In this document: positions 52,811 through 64,000 of the stretch, in pieces
Layout of the letters: each line of letters starts with the position of its first letter
Position numbering within the stretch: the first letter of the stretch is position 1
NCBI GenBank assembly: GCA_947095585.1
Contig: OX352762.1
Location: 47,421,335-47,485,334, forward strand
Origin: Nephrocerus scutellatus
Lineage: Eukaryota; Arthropoda; Insecta; Diptera; Pipunculidae
Direction: 5' to 3'
DNA length: 64,000 nt
Notes under the pieces: generated by a model
Databases searched by the model: none
Told to the model about the DNA's origin: nothing
The model's input: the letters and a program-made list of their open reading frames with translations, nothing else
Translations under genes and position numbers: made by a program

Positions 52811-55800
52811 CATAGGAAAAAGTCTTATAGTCGCATCTTAGTCCTACATTCCGAATTTCCTGCGAATCGCTTGAGAAATTGATTTGTTCCAGAAATTCCA
52901 GACCATAATGATCATATTCCAGAATTTCCAGACCATAATGATCATATTCCAGAATTTCCATAGGAAGAAGTCTAATAGTCGCATCTTAGTCACACATTCC
53001 GGATTTCATGCGAATCTCTTGGGAAATTGCTTTATTCCAGAAATTCCAGACGATAATGATCATATTCCAGAATTTCCAGACCATAATGATCATATTCCAG
53101 AATTTCCATAGGAAGAAGTCTAATAGTCGCATCTTAGTCACACATTCCGGATTTCATGCGAATCTCTTGGGAAATTGCTTTATTCCAGAAATTCCAGAGA
53201 AAAATGATCATATTCCAGAAGTTCCATAGGAAGAAATCTTATATTCACATCTTAGTCCTACATTCCGAATTTCATGCGAATCGCTTGAGAAATTGATTTG
53301 TTCCTGAAATTCCAGATAATGATCATATTCCAGAATTTCCATAGGAAGAAGTCTTATAGTCGCATCTTAGTCCTACATTCCGAATTTCATGCGAATCTCT
53401 TGGGAAATTGCTTTATTCCAGAAATTCCAGACAAAAATGATCATATTCCAGAAGTTCCATAGGAATAAATCTTATATTCACATCTTAGTCCTACATTCCG
53501 AATTTCATGCGAATCGCTTGAGAAATTGATTTGTTCCAGAAATTCCAGACCATAATGATCATATTCCAGAATTTCCATAGCAAGAATTCTTATAGTCGCA
53601 TCTTAGTTCTACATTCCGAATTTCCTGCGAATCGCTTGAGAAATTGATTTGTTACAGAAATTCCAGACCATAATGATCATATTCCAGAATTTCCATAGGA
53701 AGAAATCTTCTAGTCGCATCGTAGTTCTAAATTCCGAATTTCATGCGAATCGCTTGAGTAATTGATTTGTTCCAGAAATTCCAGACCATAATGATCATAT
53801 TCCAGAATTTCCATAGGAAGAAGTCTAATAGTCGCATCTTAGTTCTACATTCCGAATTTCATGCGAATCGCTTGGGAAATTTATTTGTTCCAGAAATTCC
53901 AGACCATAATGATCATATTCCAGAATTTCCATAGGAAGAAGTCTAATAGTGGCATATTAATTCTACATTCCGAATTTCATGCGAATCGCTTGAGAAATTG
54001 ATTTATTCCAGAAATTCCAGACCTTAATGATCATATTCCAGAATTTCCATAGAAAGAAATCTTATATTCACATCTTAGTCCTACATTCCGAATTTCATGC
54101 GAATCGCTTGAGAAATTGATTTGTTCCAGAAATTCCAGACCATAATGATCATATTCCAGAATTTCTATAGGAAGAATTCTCATAGTCGCATCTTAATTCT
54201 TCATTCCGAATTTCATGCGAATCTCTTGGGAAATTGCTTTATTCCAGAAATTCCAGACAAAAATGATCATATTCCAGAAGTACCATAGGAAGAAATCTTA
54301 TATTCACATCTTAGTCCTACATTCCGAATTTCATGCGAACGGCTTGAGAAATTGATTTGTTCCTGCAATTCCAGACGATAATGATCATATTCCAGAATTT
54401 TCATAGGAAAAAGTCTTATAGTCGCATCTTAGTCCTACATCCCGAATTTGCTGCGAATCGCTTGAGAAATTGATTTGTTCCAGAAATTCCAGACCATAAT
54501 GATCATATTCCAGAATTTCCAGACCATAATGATCATATTCCAGAATTTCCATAGGAAGAAGTCTAATAGTCGCATCTTAGTCACACATTCCGGATTTCAT
54601 GCGAATCTCTTGGGAAATTGCTTTATTCCAGAAATTCCAGAGAAAAATGATCATATTCCAGAAGTTCCATAGGAAGAAATCTTATATTCACATCTTAGTC
54701 CTACATTCCGAATTTCATGCGAATCGCTTGAGAAATTGATTTGTTCCTGAAATTCCAGATAATGATCATATTCCAGAATTTCCATAGGAAGAAGTCTTAT
54801 AGTCGCATCTTAGTCCTACATTCCGAATTTCATGCGAATCTCTTGGGAAATTGCTTTATTCCAGAAATTCCAGACAAAAATGATCATATTCCAGAAGTTC
54901 CATAGGAATAAATCTTATATTCACATCTTAGTCCTACATTCCGAATTTCATGCGAATCGCTTGAGAAATTGATTTGTTCCAGAAATTCCAGACCATAATG
55001 ATCATATTCCAGAATTTCCATAGCAAGAATTCTTATAGTCGCATCTTAGTTCTACATTCCGAATTTCCTGCGAATCGCTTGAGAAATTGATTTGTTACAG
55101 AAATTCCAGACCATAATGATCATATTCCAGAATTTCCATAGGAAGAAATCTTCTAGTCGCATCGTAGTTCTAAATTCCGAATTTCATGCGAATCGCTTGA
55201 GTAATTGATTTGTTCCAGAAATTCCAGACCATAATGATCATATTCCAGAATTTCCATAGGAAGAAGTCTAATAGTCGCATCTTAGTTCTACATTCCGAAT
55301 TTCATGCGAATCGCTTGGGAAATTTATTTGTTCCAGAAATTCCAGACCATAATGATCATATTCCAGAATTTCCATAGGAAGAAGTCTAATAGTGGCATAT
55401 TAATTCTACATTCCGAATTTCATGCGAATCGCTTGAGAAATTGATTTATTCCAGAAATTCCAGACCATAATGATCATATTCCAGAATTTACAGACCATAA
55501 TGATCATATTCCAGAATTTCCATAGGAAGAAGTCTAATAGTCGCATCTTAGTCACACATTCCGGATTTCATGCGAATCTCTTGGGAAATTGCTTTATTCC
55601 AGAAATTCCAGAGAAAAATGATCATATTCCAGAAGTTCCATAGGAAGAAATCTTATATTCACATCTTAGTCCTACATTCCGAATTTCATGCGAATCGCTT
55701 GAGAAATTGATTTGTTCCTGAAATTCCAGATAATGATCATATTCCAGAATTTCCATAGGAAGAAGTCTTATAGTCGCATCTTAGTCCTACATTCCGAATT

Positions 55801-58800
55801 TCATGCGAATCTCTTGGGAAATTGCTTTATTCCAGAAATTCCAGACAAAAATGATCATATTCCAGAAGTTCCATAGGAATAAATCTTATATTCACATCTT
55901 AGTCCTACATTCCGAATTTCATGCGAATCGCTTGAGAAATTGATTTGTTCCAGAATTTCCAGACCATAATGATCATATTCCAGAATTTCCATAGCAAGAA
56001 TTCTTATAGTCGCATCTTAGTTCTACATTCCGAATTTCCTGCGAATCGCTTGAGAAATTGATTTGTTACAGAAATTCCAGACCATAATGATCATATTCCA
56101 GAATTTCCATAGGAAGAAATCTTCTAGTCGCATCGTAGTTCTAAATTCCGAATTTCATGCGAATCGCTTGAGTAATTGATTTGTTCCAGAAATTCCAGAC
56201 CATAATGATCATATTCCAGAATTTCCATAGGAAGAAGTCTAATAGTCGCATCTTAGTTCTACATTCCGAATTTCATGCGAATCGCTTGGGAAATTTATTT
56301 GTTCCAGAAATTCCAGACCATAATGATCATATTCCAGAATTTCCATAGGAAGAAGTCTAATAGTGGCATATTAATTCTACATTCCGAATTTCATGCGAAT
56401 CGCTTGAGAAATTGATTTATTCCAGAAATTCCAGACCATAATGATCATATTCCAGAATTTCCATAGGAAGAAATCTTATATTCACATCTTAGTCCTACAT
56501 TCCGAATTTCATGCGAATCGCTTGAGAAATTGATTTGTTCCAGAAATTCCAGACCATAATGATCATATTCCAGAATTTCTATAGGAAGAATTCTCATAGT
56601 CGCATCTTAGTTCTTCATTCCGAATTTCATGCGAATCTCTTGGGAAATTGCTTTATTCCAGAAATTCCAGACAAATATGATCATATTCCAGAAGTACCAT
56701 AGGAAGAAATCTTATATTCACATCTTAGTCCTACATTCCGAATTTCATGCGAACGGCTTGAGAAATTGATTTGTTCCAGAAATTCCAGACCATAAAGATC
56801 ATATTCCAGAATTTCCATAGGAAGAAATCTTATAGTCGCATCGTAGTTCTAAATTCCGAATTTCATGCGAATCGCTTGAGAAATTGATTTGTTCCAGAAA
56901 TTCCAGACCATAATGATCATATTCCACAATTTCCATAGGAAGAAGTCTGATAGTCGCATCTTAGTTCTACATTCTGAATTTCCTGCGAATTGCTTGGGAA
57001 ATTGATTTGTTCCAGAAATTCCAGACCATAATGATCATATTCCAGAATTTTCATAGGAAGAAATCTTATATTCGCATCATAGTTCTACATTCCGAATTTC
57101 CTGCGAATCGCTTGGGAAATTGATTTGTTCCAGAAATTCCAGACCATAATGATCATATTCAAGAATTTCCAAAGGAAGAAATCTTTTAGTCGCATCTTAG
57201 TCCTTCATTCCGAATTTCATGCGAATCGCTTTAGAAACTGATTTGTTCCTGCAATTCCAGACGATATTTCCATAGGAAGAAGTCTAATAGTCGCATCTTA
57301 GTCACACATTCCGAATTTCATGCGAATCTCTTGGGAAATTGCTTTATTCCAGAAATTCCAGACAAAAATGATCATATTCCAGAAGTTTCATAGGAAGAAA
57401 TCTTATATTCACATCTTAGTCCTACATTCCGAATTTCATGCGAATCGCTTGAGAAATTGATTTGTTCCTGAAATTCCAGACCATAATGATCATATTCCAG
57501 AATTTCCATAGGAAGAAGTCTTATAGTCGCATCTTAGTCCTACATTCCGAATTTCATGCGAATCTCTTGGGAAATTGCTTTATACCAGAAATTCCACACA
57601 AAAATTATCATATTCCAGATGTTCCATAGGAAGAAATCTTATATTCACATCTTAGTCCTACATTCCGAATTTCATGCGAATCGCTTGAGAAATTGATTTG
57701 TTCCAGAAATTCCAGACCATAATGATCATATTCCAGAATTTCTATAGGAAGAATTCTCATAGTCGCATCTTAGTTCTTCATTCCGAATTTCATGCGAATC
57801 TCTTGGGAAATTGCTTTATTCCAGAAATTCCAGACAAAAATGATCATATTCCAGAAGTACCATAGGAAGAAATCTTATATTCACATCTTAGTCCTACATT
57901 CCGAATTTCATGCGAACGGCTTGAGAAATTGATTTGTTCCAGAAATTCCAGACCATAATGATCATATTCCAGAATTTCCATAGGAAGAAGTCTGATAGTC
58001 GCATCTTAGTTCTACATTCCGAATTTCCTGCGAATCGCTTGAGAAATTGATTTGTTCCAGAAATTCCAGACCATAATGATCATATTCCAGAATTTCCATA
58101 GGAAGAAGTCTCATAGTCGCATCTTAGTTCTACTTTCCGAATTTCATGCGAATCGCTTGGGAAAGTGATTTGTTCCTGAAATTCCAGACCATAATGATCA
58201 TATTCCAGAATTTCCATAGGAAGAAGTCTAATAGTCGCATCTTAGTTCTACTTTCCGAATTTCATGCGAATCGCTTGAGAAATTGATTTGTTCCAGAAAT
58301 TCCAGACCATAATGATCATATTCCAGAATTTCCATAGGAACAATTCTTATAGTCGCATCTTAGTTCTACATTCCGAATTTCATGCAAATCGCTTGAGAAA
58401 TTTATTTGTTCCAGAAATTCCAGACCATAATGATCATATTCCAGAATTTTCATAGGAAGAATTCTTATAGTCGCATCTTAGTTCTACATTCCGAATTTCA
58501 TGCGAATCTCTTGGGAAATTGCTTTATTCCAGAAATTCCAGACAAAAATGATCATATTCCAGAAGTTCCATAGGAAGAAATCTTATATTCACATCTTCGT
58601 CCTACATTCCGAATTTCATGCGAATCGCTTGAGAAATTACTTTGTTCCAGAAATTCCAGACCATAATGATCATATTCCAGAATTTCCATAGGAAGAAGTC
58701 TGATAGTCGCATCTTAGTTCTACATTCCGAATTTCCTGCGATTCGCTTGAGAAATTGATTTGTTACAGAAATTCCAGACCATAATGATCATTTTCCAGAA

Positions 58801-59799
58801 TTTCCATAGGAAGAAATCTTCTAGTCGCATCGTAGTTCTAAATTCCGAATTTCATGCGAATCGCTTGAGAAATTGATTTGTTCCAGAAATTCCAGACCAT
58901 AATGATCATATTCCAGAATTTCCATAGGAAGAATTCTTATAGTCGCATCTTAGTTCTACATTCCGAATTTCATGCGAATCTCTTGGGAAATTGCTTTATT
59001 CCAGAAATTCCAGACAGACATCTTCGTCCTACATTCCGAACTTCATGCGAATCGCTTGAGAAATTACTTTGTTCCAGAAATTCCAGACCATAATGATCAT
59101 ATTCCAGAATTTCCATAGGAAGAAGTCTGATAGTCGCATCTTAGTTCTACATTCCGAATTTCCTGCGATTCGCTTGAGAAATTGATTTGTTACAGAAATT
59201 CCAGACCATAATGATCATATTCCAGAATTTCCATAGGAAGAAATCTTCTAGTCGCATCGTAGTTCTAAATTCCGAATTTCATGCGAATCGCTTGAGAAAT
59301 TGATTTGTTCCTGCAATTCCAGACGATATTTCCATAGGAAGAAGTCTAATAGTCGCATCTTAGTCACACATTCCGAATTTCATGCGAATCTCTTGGGAAA
59401 TTGCTTTATTCCAGAAATTCCAGACCATAATGATCATATTCCAGAAGTTTCATAGGAAGAAATCTTATATTCACATCTTAGTCCTACATTCCGAATTTCA
59501 TGCGAATCGCTTGAGAAATTGATTTGTTCCTGAAATTCCAGACCATAATGATCATATTCCAGAATTTCCATAGGAAGAAGTCTTATAGTCGCATCTTAGT
59601 CCTACATTCCGAATTTCATGCGAATCTCTTGGGAAATTGCTTTATACCAGAAATTCCACACAAAAATTATCATATTCCAGATGTTCCATAGGAAGAAATC
59701 TTATATTCACATCTTAGTCCTACATACCGAATTTCATGCGAATCGCTTGAGAAATTGATTTGTTCCAGAAATTCCAGACCATAATGATCATATTCCAGA
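52811..59799 (+). repeat. 6.7-kb duplicated block, right copy (about 7.0 kb)
   Basis: Longer than the left copy by 266 bp, which is a 148-bp monomer duplicated at about 53043-53102 and its flanks plus one 118-bp monomer near 57990-58107. Private bases include GACCTTAATG (54023), TAGAAAGAAATC (54052), CATCCCGAATTTG (54440), ACAAATATGATC (56672) and CATAAAGATC (56792). Confidence 0.88.
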
Positions 59800-61254
59800 A
59801 TTTCTATAGGAAGAATTCTCATAGTCGCATCTTAGTTCTTCATTCCGAATTTCATGCGAATCTCTTGGGAAATTGCTTTATTCCAGAAATTCCAGACAAA
59901 AATGATCATATTCCAGAAGTACCATAGGAAGAAATCTTATATTCACATCTTAGTCCTACATTCCGAATTTCATGCGAACGGCTTGAGAAATTGATTTGTT
60001 CCAGAAATTCCAGACCATAATGATCATATTCCAGAATTTCCATAGGAAGAAGTCTGATAGTCGCATCTTAGTTCTACATTCCGAATTTCCTGCGAATCGC
60101 TTGAGAAATTGATTTGTTCCAGAAATTCCAGACCATAATGATCATATTCCAGAATTTCCATAGAAAGAAGTCTAATAGTCGCATCTTAGTTCTACTTTCC
60201 GAATTTCATGCGAATCGCTTGGGAAAGTGATTTGTTCCTGAAATTCCAGACCATAATGATCATATTCCAGAATTTCCATAGGAAGAAGTCTAATAGTCGC
60301 ATCTTAGTTCTACTTTCCGAATTTCATGCGAATCGCTTGAGAAATTGATTTGTTCCAGAAATTCCAGACCATAATGATCATATTCCAGAATTTCCATAGG
60401 AACAATTCTTATAGTCGCATCTTAGTTCTACATTCCGAATTTCATGCAAATCGCTTGAGAAATTTATTTGTTCCAGAAATTCCAGACCATAATGATCATA
60501 TTCCAGAATTTTCATAGGAAGAATTCTTATAGTCGCATCTTAGTTCTACATTCCGAATTTCATGCGAATCTCTTGGGAAATTGCTTTATTCCAGAAATTC
60601 CAGACAAAAATGATCATATTCCAGAAGTTCCATAGGAAGAAATCTTATATTCACATCTTCGTCCTACATTCCGAATTTCATGCGAATCGCTTGAGAAATT
60701 ACTTTGTTCCAGAAATTCCAGACCATAATGATCATATTCCAGAATTTCCATAGGAAGAAGTCTGATAGTCGCATCTTAGTTCTACATTCCGAATTTCCTG
60801 CGATTCGCTTGAGAAATTGATTTGTTCCAGAAATTCCAGACCATAATGATCATATTCCAGAATTTCCATAGGAAGAATTCTTATAGTCGCATCTTAGTTC
60901 TACATTCCGAATTTCATGCGAATCTCTTGGGAAATTGCTTTATTCCAGAAATTCCAGACAGACATCTTCGTCCTACATTCCGAATTTCATGCGAATCGCT
61001 TGAGAAATTACTTTGTTCCAGAAATTCCAGACCATAATGATCATATTCCGGAATTTCCATAGGAAGAAGTCTGATAGTCGCATCTTAGTTCTACATTCCG
61101 AATTTCCTGCGATTCGCTTGAGAAATTGATTTGTTACAGAAATTCCAGACCATAATGATCATATTCCAGAATTTCCATAGGAAGAAATCTTCTAGTCGCA
61201 TCGTAGTTCTAAATTCCGAATTTCATGCGAATCGCTTGAGAAATTGATTTGTTC
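57260..61254 (+). repeat. 2062-bp tandem duplication (two copies)
   Basis: The left copy is 57260-59321. The right copy is 59322 to about 61254 and lacks one monomer from about 60820 on (offset falls from 2062 to 1944). The 17-bp-deletion monomer GACGATATTTCC marks both starts. It overlaps the end of the 6.7-kb block, so the tandem copy was probably made after that block was copied. Confidence 0.87.
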
Positions 61255-62099
61255 CAGAAATTCCAGACCATAATGATCATATTCCAGAATTTCCATAGGA
61301 AGAAGTCTGATAGTCGCATCTATGTTCTACATTCCGAATTTCCTGCAAATCGCTTGAGAAATTGATTGGCTCCAGAAATTCCAGACCATAATGATCATAT
61401 TCCAGAATTTCCATAGGAAGAAGTCTAATAGTCGCATCTTAGTTCTACATTCCGAATTTCATGCGAATCGCTTGGGAAATTTATTTGTTCCTGAAATTCC
61501 AGACCATAATGATCATATTCCAGAATTTCCATAGGAAGAAATCTGATAGTCGCATCTTAGTTCTACATTCCGAATTTCATGCGAATCGCTTGAGAAATTG
61601 ATTTGTTCCAGAAATTCCAGACCATAATGATCATATTCCAGAATTTCCATAGGAACAAGTCTTATAGTCGCATCTTAGTTCTACATTCCGAATTTCATGC
61701 AAATCGCTTGAGAAATTGATTTGTTCCAGAAATTCCAGACCATAATGAGCATATTCCAGAATTTCCATAGGAAGAAGTCTAATAGTCGCATCTTAGTTCT
61801 ACATTCCGAATTTCATGCGAATCGCTTGGGAAATGGATTTGTTCCTAAAATTCCAGACCATAATGATCATATTCCAGAATTTCCATAGGAAGAAGTCTAA
61901 TAGTCGCATCTTAGTCACACATTCCGGATTTCATGCGAATCTCTTGGGAAATTGCTTTGTTCCAGAAATTCCAGAGAAAAATGATCATATTCCAGAAGTT
62001 CCATAGGAAGAAATCTTATATTCACATCTTAGTCCTACATTCCGAATTTCATGCGAATCGCTTGAGAAATTGATTTGGTCCTGAAATTCCATACCATAA
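61255..62099 (+). repeat. HOR-B-like monomers near right end
   Basis: The order of variants follows about 25890-26520 (GCATCTATGTTC, then the GCTCC monomer, TTTATTTGTTCCTG, GAGCATATTCC and GGAAATGG). A join then leads to the TAGTCACACATTCCGG monomer (61910). Private bases include TGATTGGCTCC (61364) and GAACAAGTC (61652). No other content is seen. Confidence 0.75.
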
Positions 62100-63486
62100 T
62101 GATCATATTCCACAATTTCCATAGGAAGAAGTCTGATAGTCGCATCTTAGTTCTACATTCTGAATTTCCTGCGAATTGCTTGGGAAATTGATTTGTTCCA
62201 GAATTTCCATAGGAAGAAATCTTATAGTCGCATCTTAGTCCTACATTCCGAATTTCATGCGAATCGCTTGCGAAATTGATTTGTTCCTGAAATTCCAGAC
62301 CAATATGATCATATTCCAGAATTTCCATAGGAAGAAGTCTGATAGTCGCATCTTAGTTCTACATTCCGCATTTCATGCGAATCGCTTAAGAAATTGATTT
62401 GTTCCAGAAATTCCAGACCATAATGATGATATTCCAGAATTTCCATAGGAAAAAATCTTATAGTCGCATCTTAGTTCTACATTCCGAATTTCATGCGAAT
62501 TGCTTGAGAAATTGATTTGTTCCAGAAATTCCAGACCATAATGATCATATTCCAGAATTTCCAAAGGAAGAAATCTTATAGTCGCATCGAAGTTCTACAT
62601 TCCTAAATTCATGCGAATCGCTTGAGAAATTGATTTGTTCCAGAAATTCCAGACGATAATGGTCATATTCCAGAATTTCCATAGGAAGAAGTCTGATAGT
62701 CGCATCTTAGTTCTACATTCCGAATTTCCTGCGAATCGCTTGGGAAATTGATTTGTTCCAGATATTCCAGACCATAATGATCATATTCCAGAATTTCCAA
62801 AGGAAGAAGTCTTTTAGTCGCATCTTAGTCCTTCATTCCGAATTTCATGCGAATCGCTTGAGAAACTGATTTGTTCCTGCAATTCCATACGATAATGATC
62901 ATATTCCAGAATTTTCATAGGAAAAAGTCTTATAGTCGCATCTTAGTCCTACATTCCTAATTTCCTGCGAATCGCTTGAGAAATTGATTTGTTCCAGAAA
63001 TTCCAGACCATAATGATCATATTCCAGAATTTCCAGACCATAATGATCATATTCCAGAATTTCCATAGGAAGAAGTCTAATAGTCGCAACTTAGTCACAC
63101 ATTCCGGATGTCATGCGAATCTCTTGGGAAATTGCTTTATTCCAGAAATTCCAGAGAAAAATGATCATATTCCAGAAGTTCCATAGGAAGAAATCTTATA
63201 TTCACATCTTAGTCCTACATTCCGAATTTCATGCGAATCGCTTGAGAAATTGATTTGTTCCTGAAATTCCAGACCATAATGATCATATTCCAGAATTTCC
63301 ATAGGAAGAAGTCTTATAGTCGCATCTTAGTCCTACATTCCGAATTTCATGCGAATCTCTTGGGAAATTGATTTATTCCAGAAATTCCAGACAAAAATGA
63401 TCATATTCCAGAAGTTCCATAGGAATAAATCTTATATTCACATCTTAGTCCTACATTCCGAATTTCATGCGAATCGCTTGAGAAAT
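62100..63486 (+). repeat. 1.4-kb block shared with 21310-22696
   Basis: Matches about 21310-22696 at a constant offset of 40790 bp, including the 88-bp monomer (joint 62204), GATGAT, TTCCTAA and the TTTCCAG-joint 148-bp monomer (63000). It carries more private substitutions than neighbouring duplicates, for example GATATTCCAG (62761), CCATACGATAATG (62885) and CGGATGTCATG (63105), so it is probably an older relocation. Confidence 0.8.
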
Positions 63487-64000
63487 TACTTTGTTCCAGA
63501 AATTCCAGACCATAATGATCATATTCCAGAATTTCCATAGGAAGAAGTCTGATAGTCGCATCTTAGTTCTACATTCCGAATTTCCTGCGATTCGCTTGAG
63601 AAATTGATTTGTTACAGAAATTCCAGACCATAATGATCATATTCCAGAATTTCCATAGGAAGAAATCTTCTAGTCGCATCGTAGTTCTAAATTCCGAATT
63701 TCGTGCGAATCGCTTGAGAAATTGATTTGTTCCAGAAATTCCAGACCATAATGATCATATTCCAGAATTTCCATAGGAAGAATTCTTATAGTCGCATCTT
63801 AGTTCTACATTCCGAATTTCATGCGAATCTCTTGGGAAATTGCTTTATTCCAGAAATTCCAGACAGATATCTTCGTCCTACATTCCGAATTTCATGCGAA
63901 TCGCTTGAGAAATTACTTTGTTCCAGAAATTCCAGACCATAATGATCATATTCCAGAATTTCCATAGGAAGAAGTCTGATAGTCGCATCTTAGTTCTACA
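63487..64000 (+). repeat. Right-edge segment, same type as 47822-48340
   Basis: Carries the TTACTTTGTTCC monomer, the GCGATTCGC monomer, the TTACAGAAATTCC monomer and the 45-bp-deletion monomer, in the same order as about 47822-48340 (offset 15658 bp). TTTCGTGCGAATC (63702) is private. The array continues beyond the window. Confidence 0.8.

Larger units (their letters stand above)
1..64000 (+). repeat. 118-bp satellite DNA array spanning the entire window
   Basis: Every stretch I read is a version of one 118-bp monomer in direct head-to-tail orientation, about 540 copies, with no unique sequence and no inversion. Invariant landmarks such as TTCCAGAA, TGATCA, CATAGGAAG and the CATTCCGAATTTC box return every 118 bp. 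The array continues past both ends. Composition is AT-rich (42 G+C in a 118-base consensus-like copy). Long same-orientation satellite with nested higher-order repeats is typical of eukaryotic centromeric, pericentromeric or subtelomeric heterochromatin; which of these applies cannot be told from the sequence. I see no gene, promoter, RNA gene or transposon. Confidence 0.98.

Noticed and set aside
234..63942. About 110 open frames of 60-97 codons on both strands
   Set aside because: They are the satellite monomer translated in whichever frame is open, repeated and overlapping on opposite strands, with no long frame, ribosome-binding or promoter context and no recognised domain. The frame shifts each monomer because 118 is not a multiple of 3.
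1..64000. CRISPR array
   Set aside because: The regular spacing is that of a tandem repeat. There are no unique spacers between constant repeats: the entire 118 bp is repeated, and the unit is far longer than CRISPR repeat-spacer units.
1..64000. Transposable element, LTR or terminal inverted repeats
   Set aside because: No transposase, reverse-transcriptase motif, target-site duplication or inverted termini were seen. Duplicated blocks end inside monomers, as expected from unequal exchange and not from insertion.
1..64000. Known pentameric (ATTCC)n satellite such as human satellite II/III
   Set aside because: ATTCC occurs several times per monomer, but the period is clearly 118 bp with unrelated intervening sequence. 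There is no pentamer run.
1..64000. Rye-type 118-bp satellite (pSc119.2 family)
   Set aside because: The monomer length coincides, but the sequence does not resemble what I recall of that family. Equal length alone is not evidence; a database search would settle it.
1..64000. tRNA, rRNA, Pol III promoter or origin of replication
   Set aside because: No cloverleaf, A/B box or rRNA-like segment was found, and any real one would break the 118-bp periodicity, which is not broken anywhere I looked.

Overview
The whole window is one uninterrupted tandem-repeat (satellite DNA) array. No gene, RNA gene, transposon or unique sequence is visible in it. The basic monomer is 118 bp, about 36% GC by hand count on a consensus-like copy. 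Roughly 540 monomers, all in the same orientation, fill the 64 kb, and the array runs off both ends. This points to a eukaryotic heterochromatic block (centromeric, pericentromeric or subtelomeric). I do not recognise the monomer as a named satellite family and cannot assign a species.

Short open frames of 60-97 codons recur on both strands. They are products of the repeat. Because 118 leaves remainder 1 when divided by 3, each monomer shifts the frame, so no frame stays open for long. The apparent peptides are the monomer read in its open frames, over and over. None is annotated as a gene.

The array has several nested scales. (1) Inside the monomer, a 30-bp sub-unit occurs 0, 1, 2 or 3 times, giving 88-, 118-, 148- and 178-bp monomers. 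(2) Monomer variants occur in fixed order, forming higher-order repeats (HORs): an 11-monomer HOR of about 1.27-1.30 kb (HOR-A) on the left, and a roughly 3.6-4.6 kb HOR (HOR-B) between 24.5 and 41.5 kb. (3) Whole blocks are duplicated again in tandem or near-tandem: 2743 bp at 3.3-8.2 kb, 5472 bp at 9.2-20.1 kb, 5222 bp at 23.6-33 kb, 971 bp at 43.8-45.7 kb, 3697 bp at 45.3-52.7 kb, 2062 bp at 57.3-61.3 kb, and a 6.7-7.0 kb block copied from 42.3-49.0 to 52.8-59.8 kb. (4) Deletion-bearing monomers (17, 25, 45, 49 and about 57 bp lost) act as tags that show which blocks were copied together.

Left to right: HOR-A (1-3.9 kb); paired 2.7-kb blocks (3.3-8.5 kb); short 4-mer blocks (8.2-9.2 kb); two 5.4-kb blocks containing more HOR-A (9.2-20.1 kb); two ~0.8-0.9 kb blocks (20.1-21.8 kb); transition (21.8-23.6 kb); HOR-B units (23.6-41.5 kb); a nested-duplication zone (42.3-61.3 kb); and a right end (61.3-64 kb) that returns to left-type variants. 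Duplicated blocks differ by only a few substitutions over kilobases, which suggests recent amplification by unequal exchange or similar, or in part an assembly artefact that only raw long reads can exclude.
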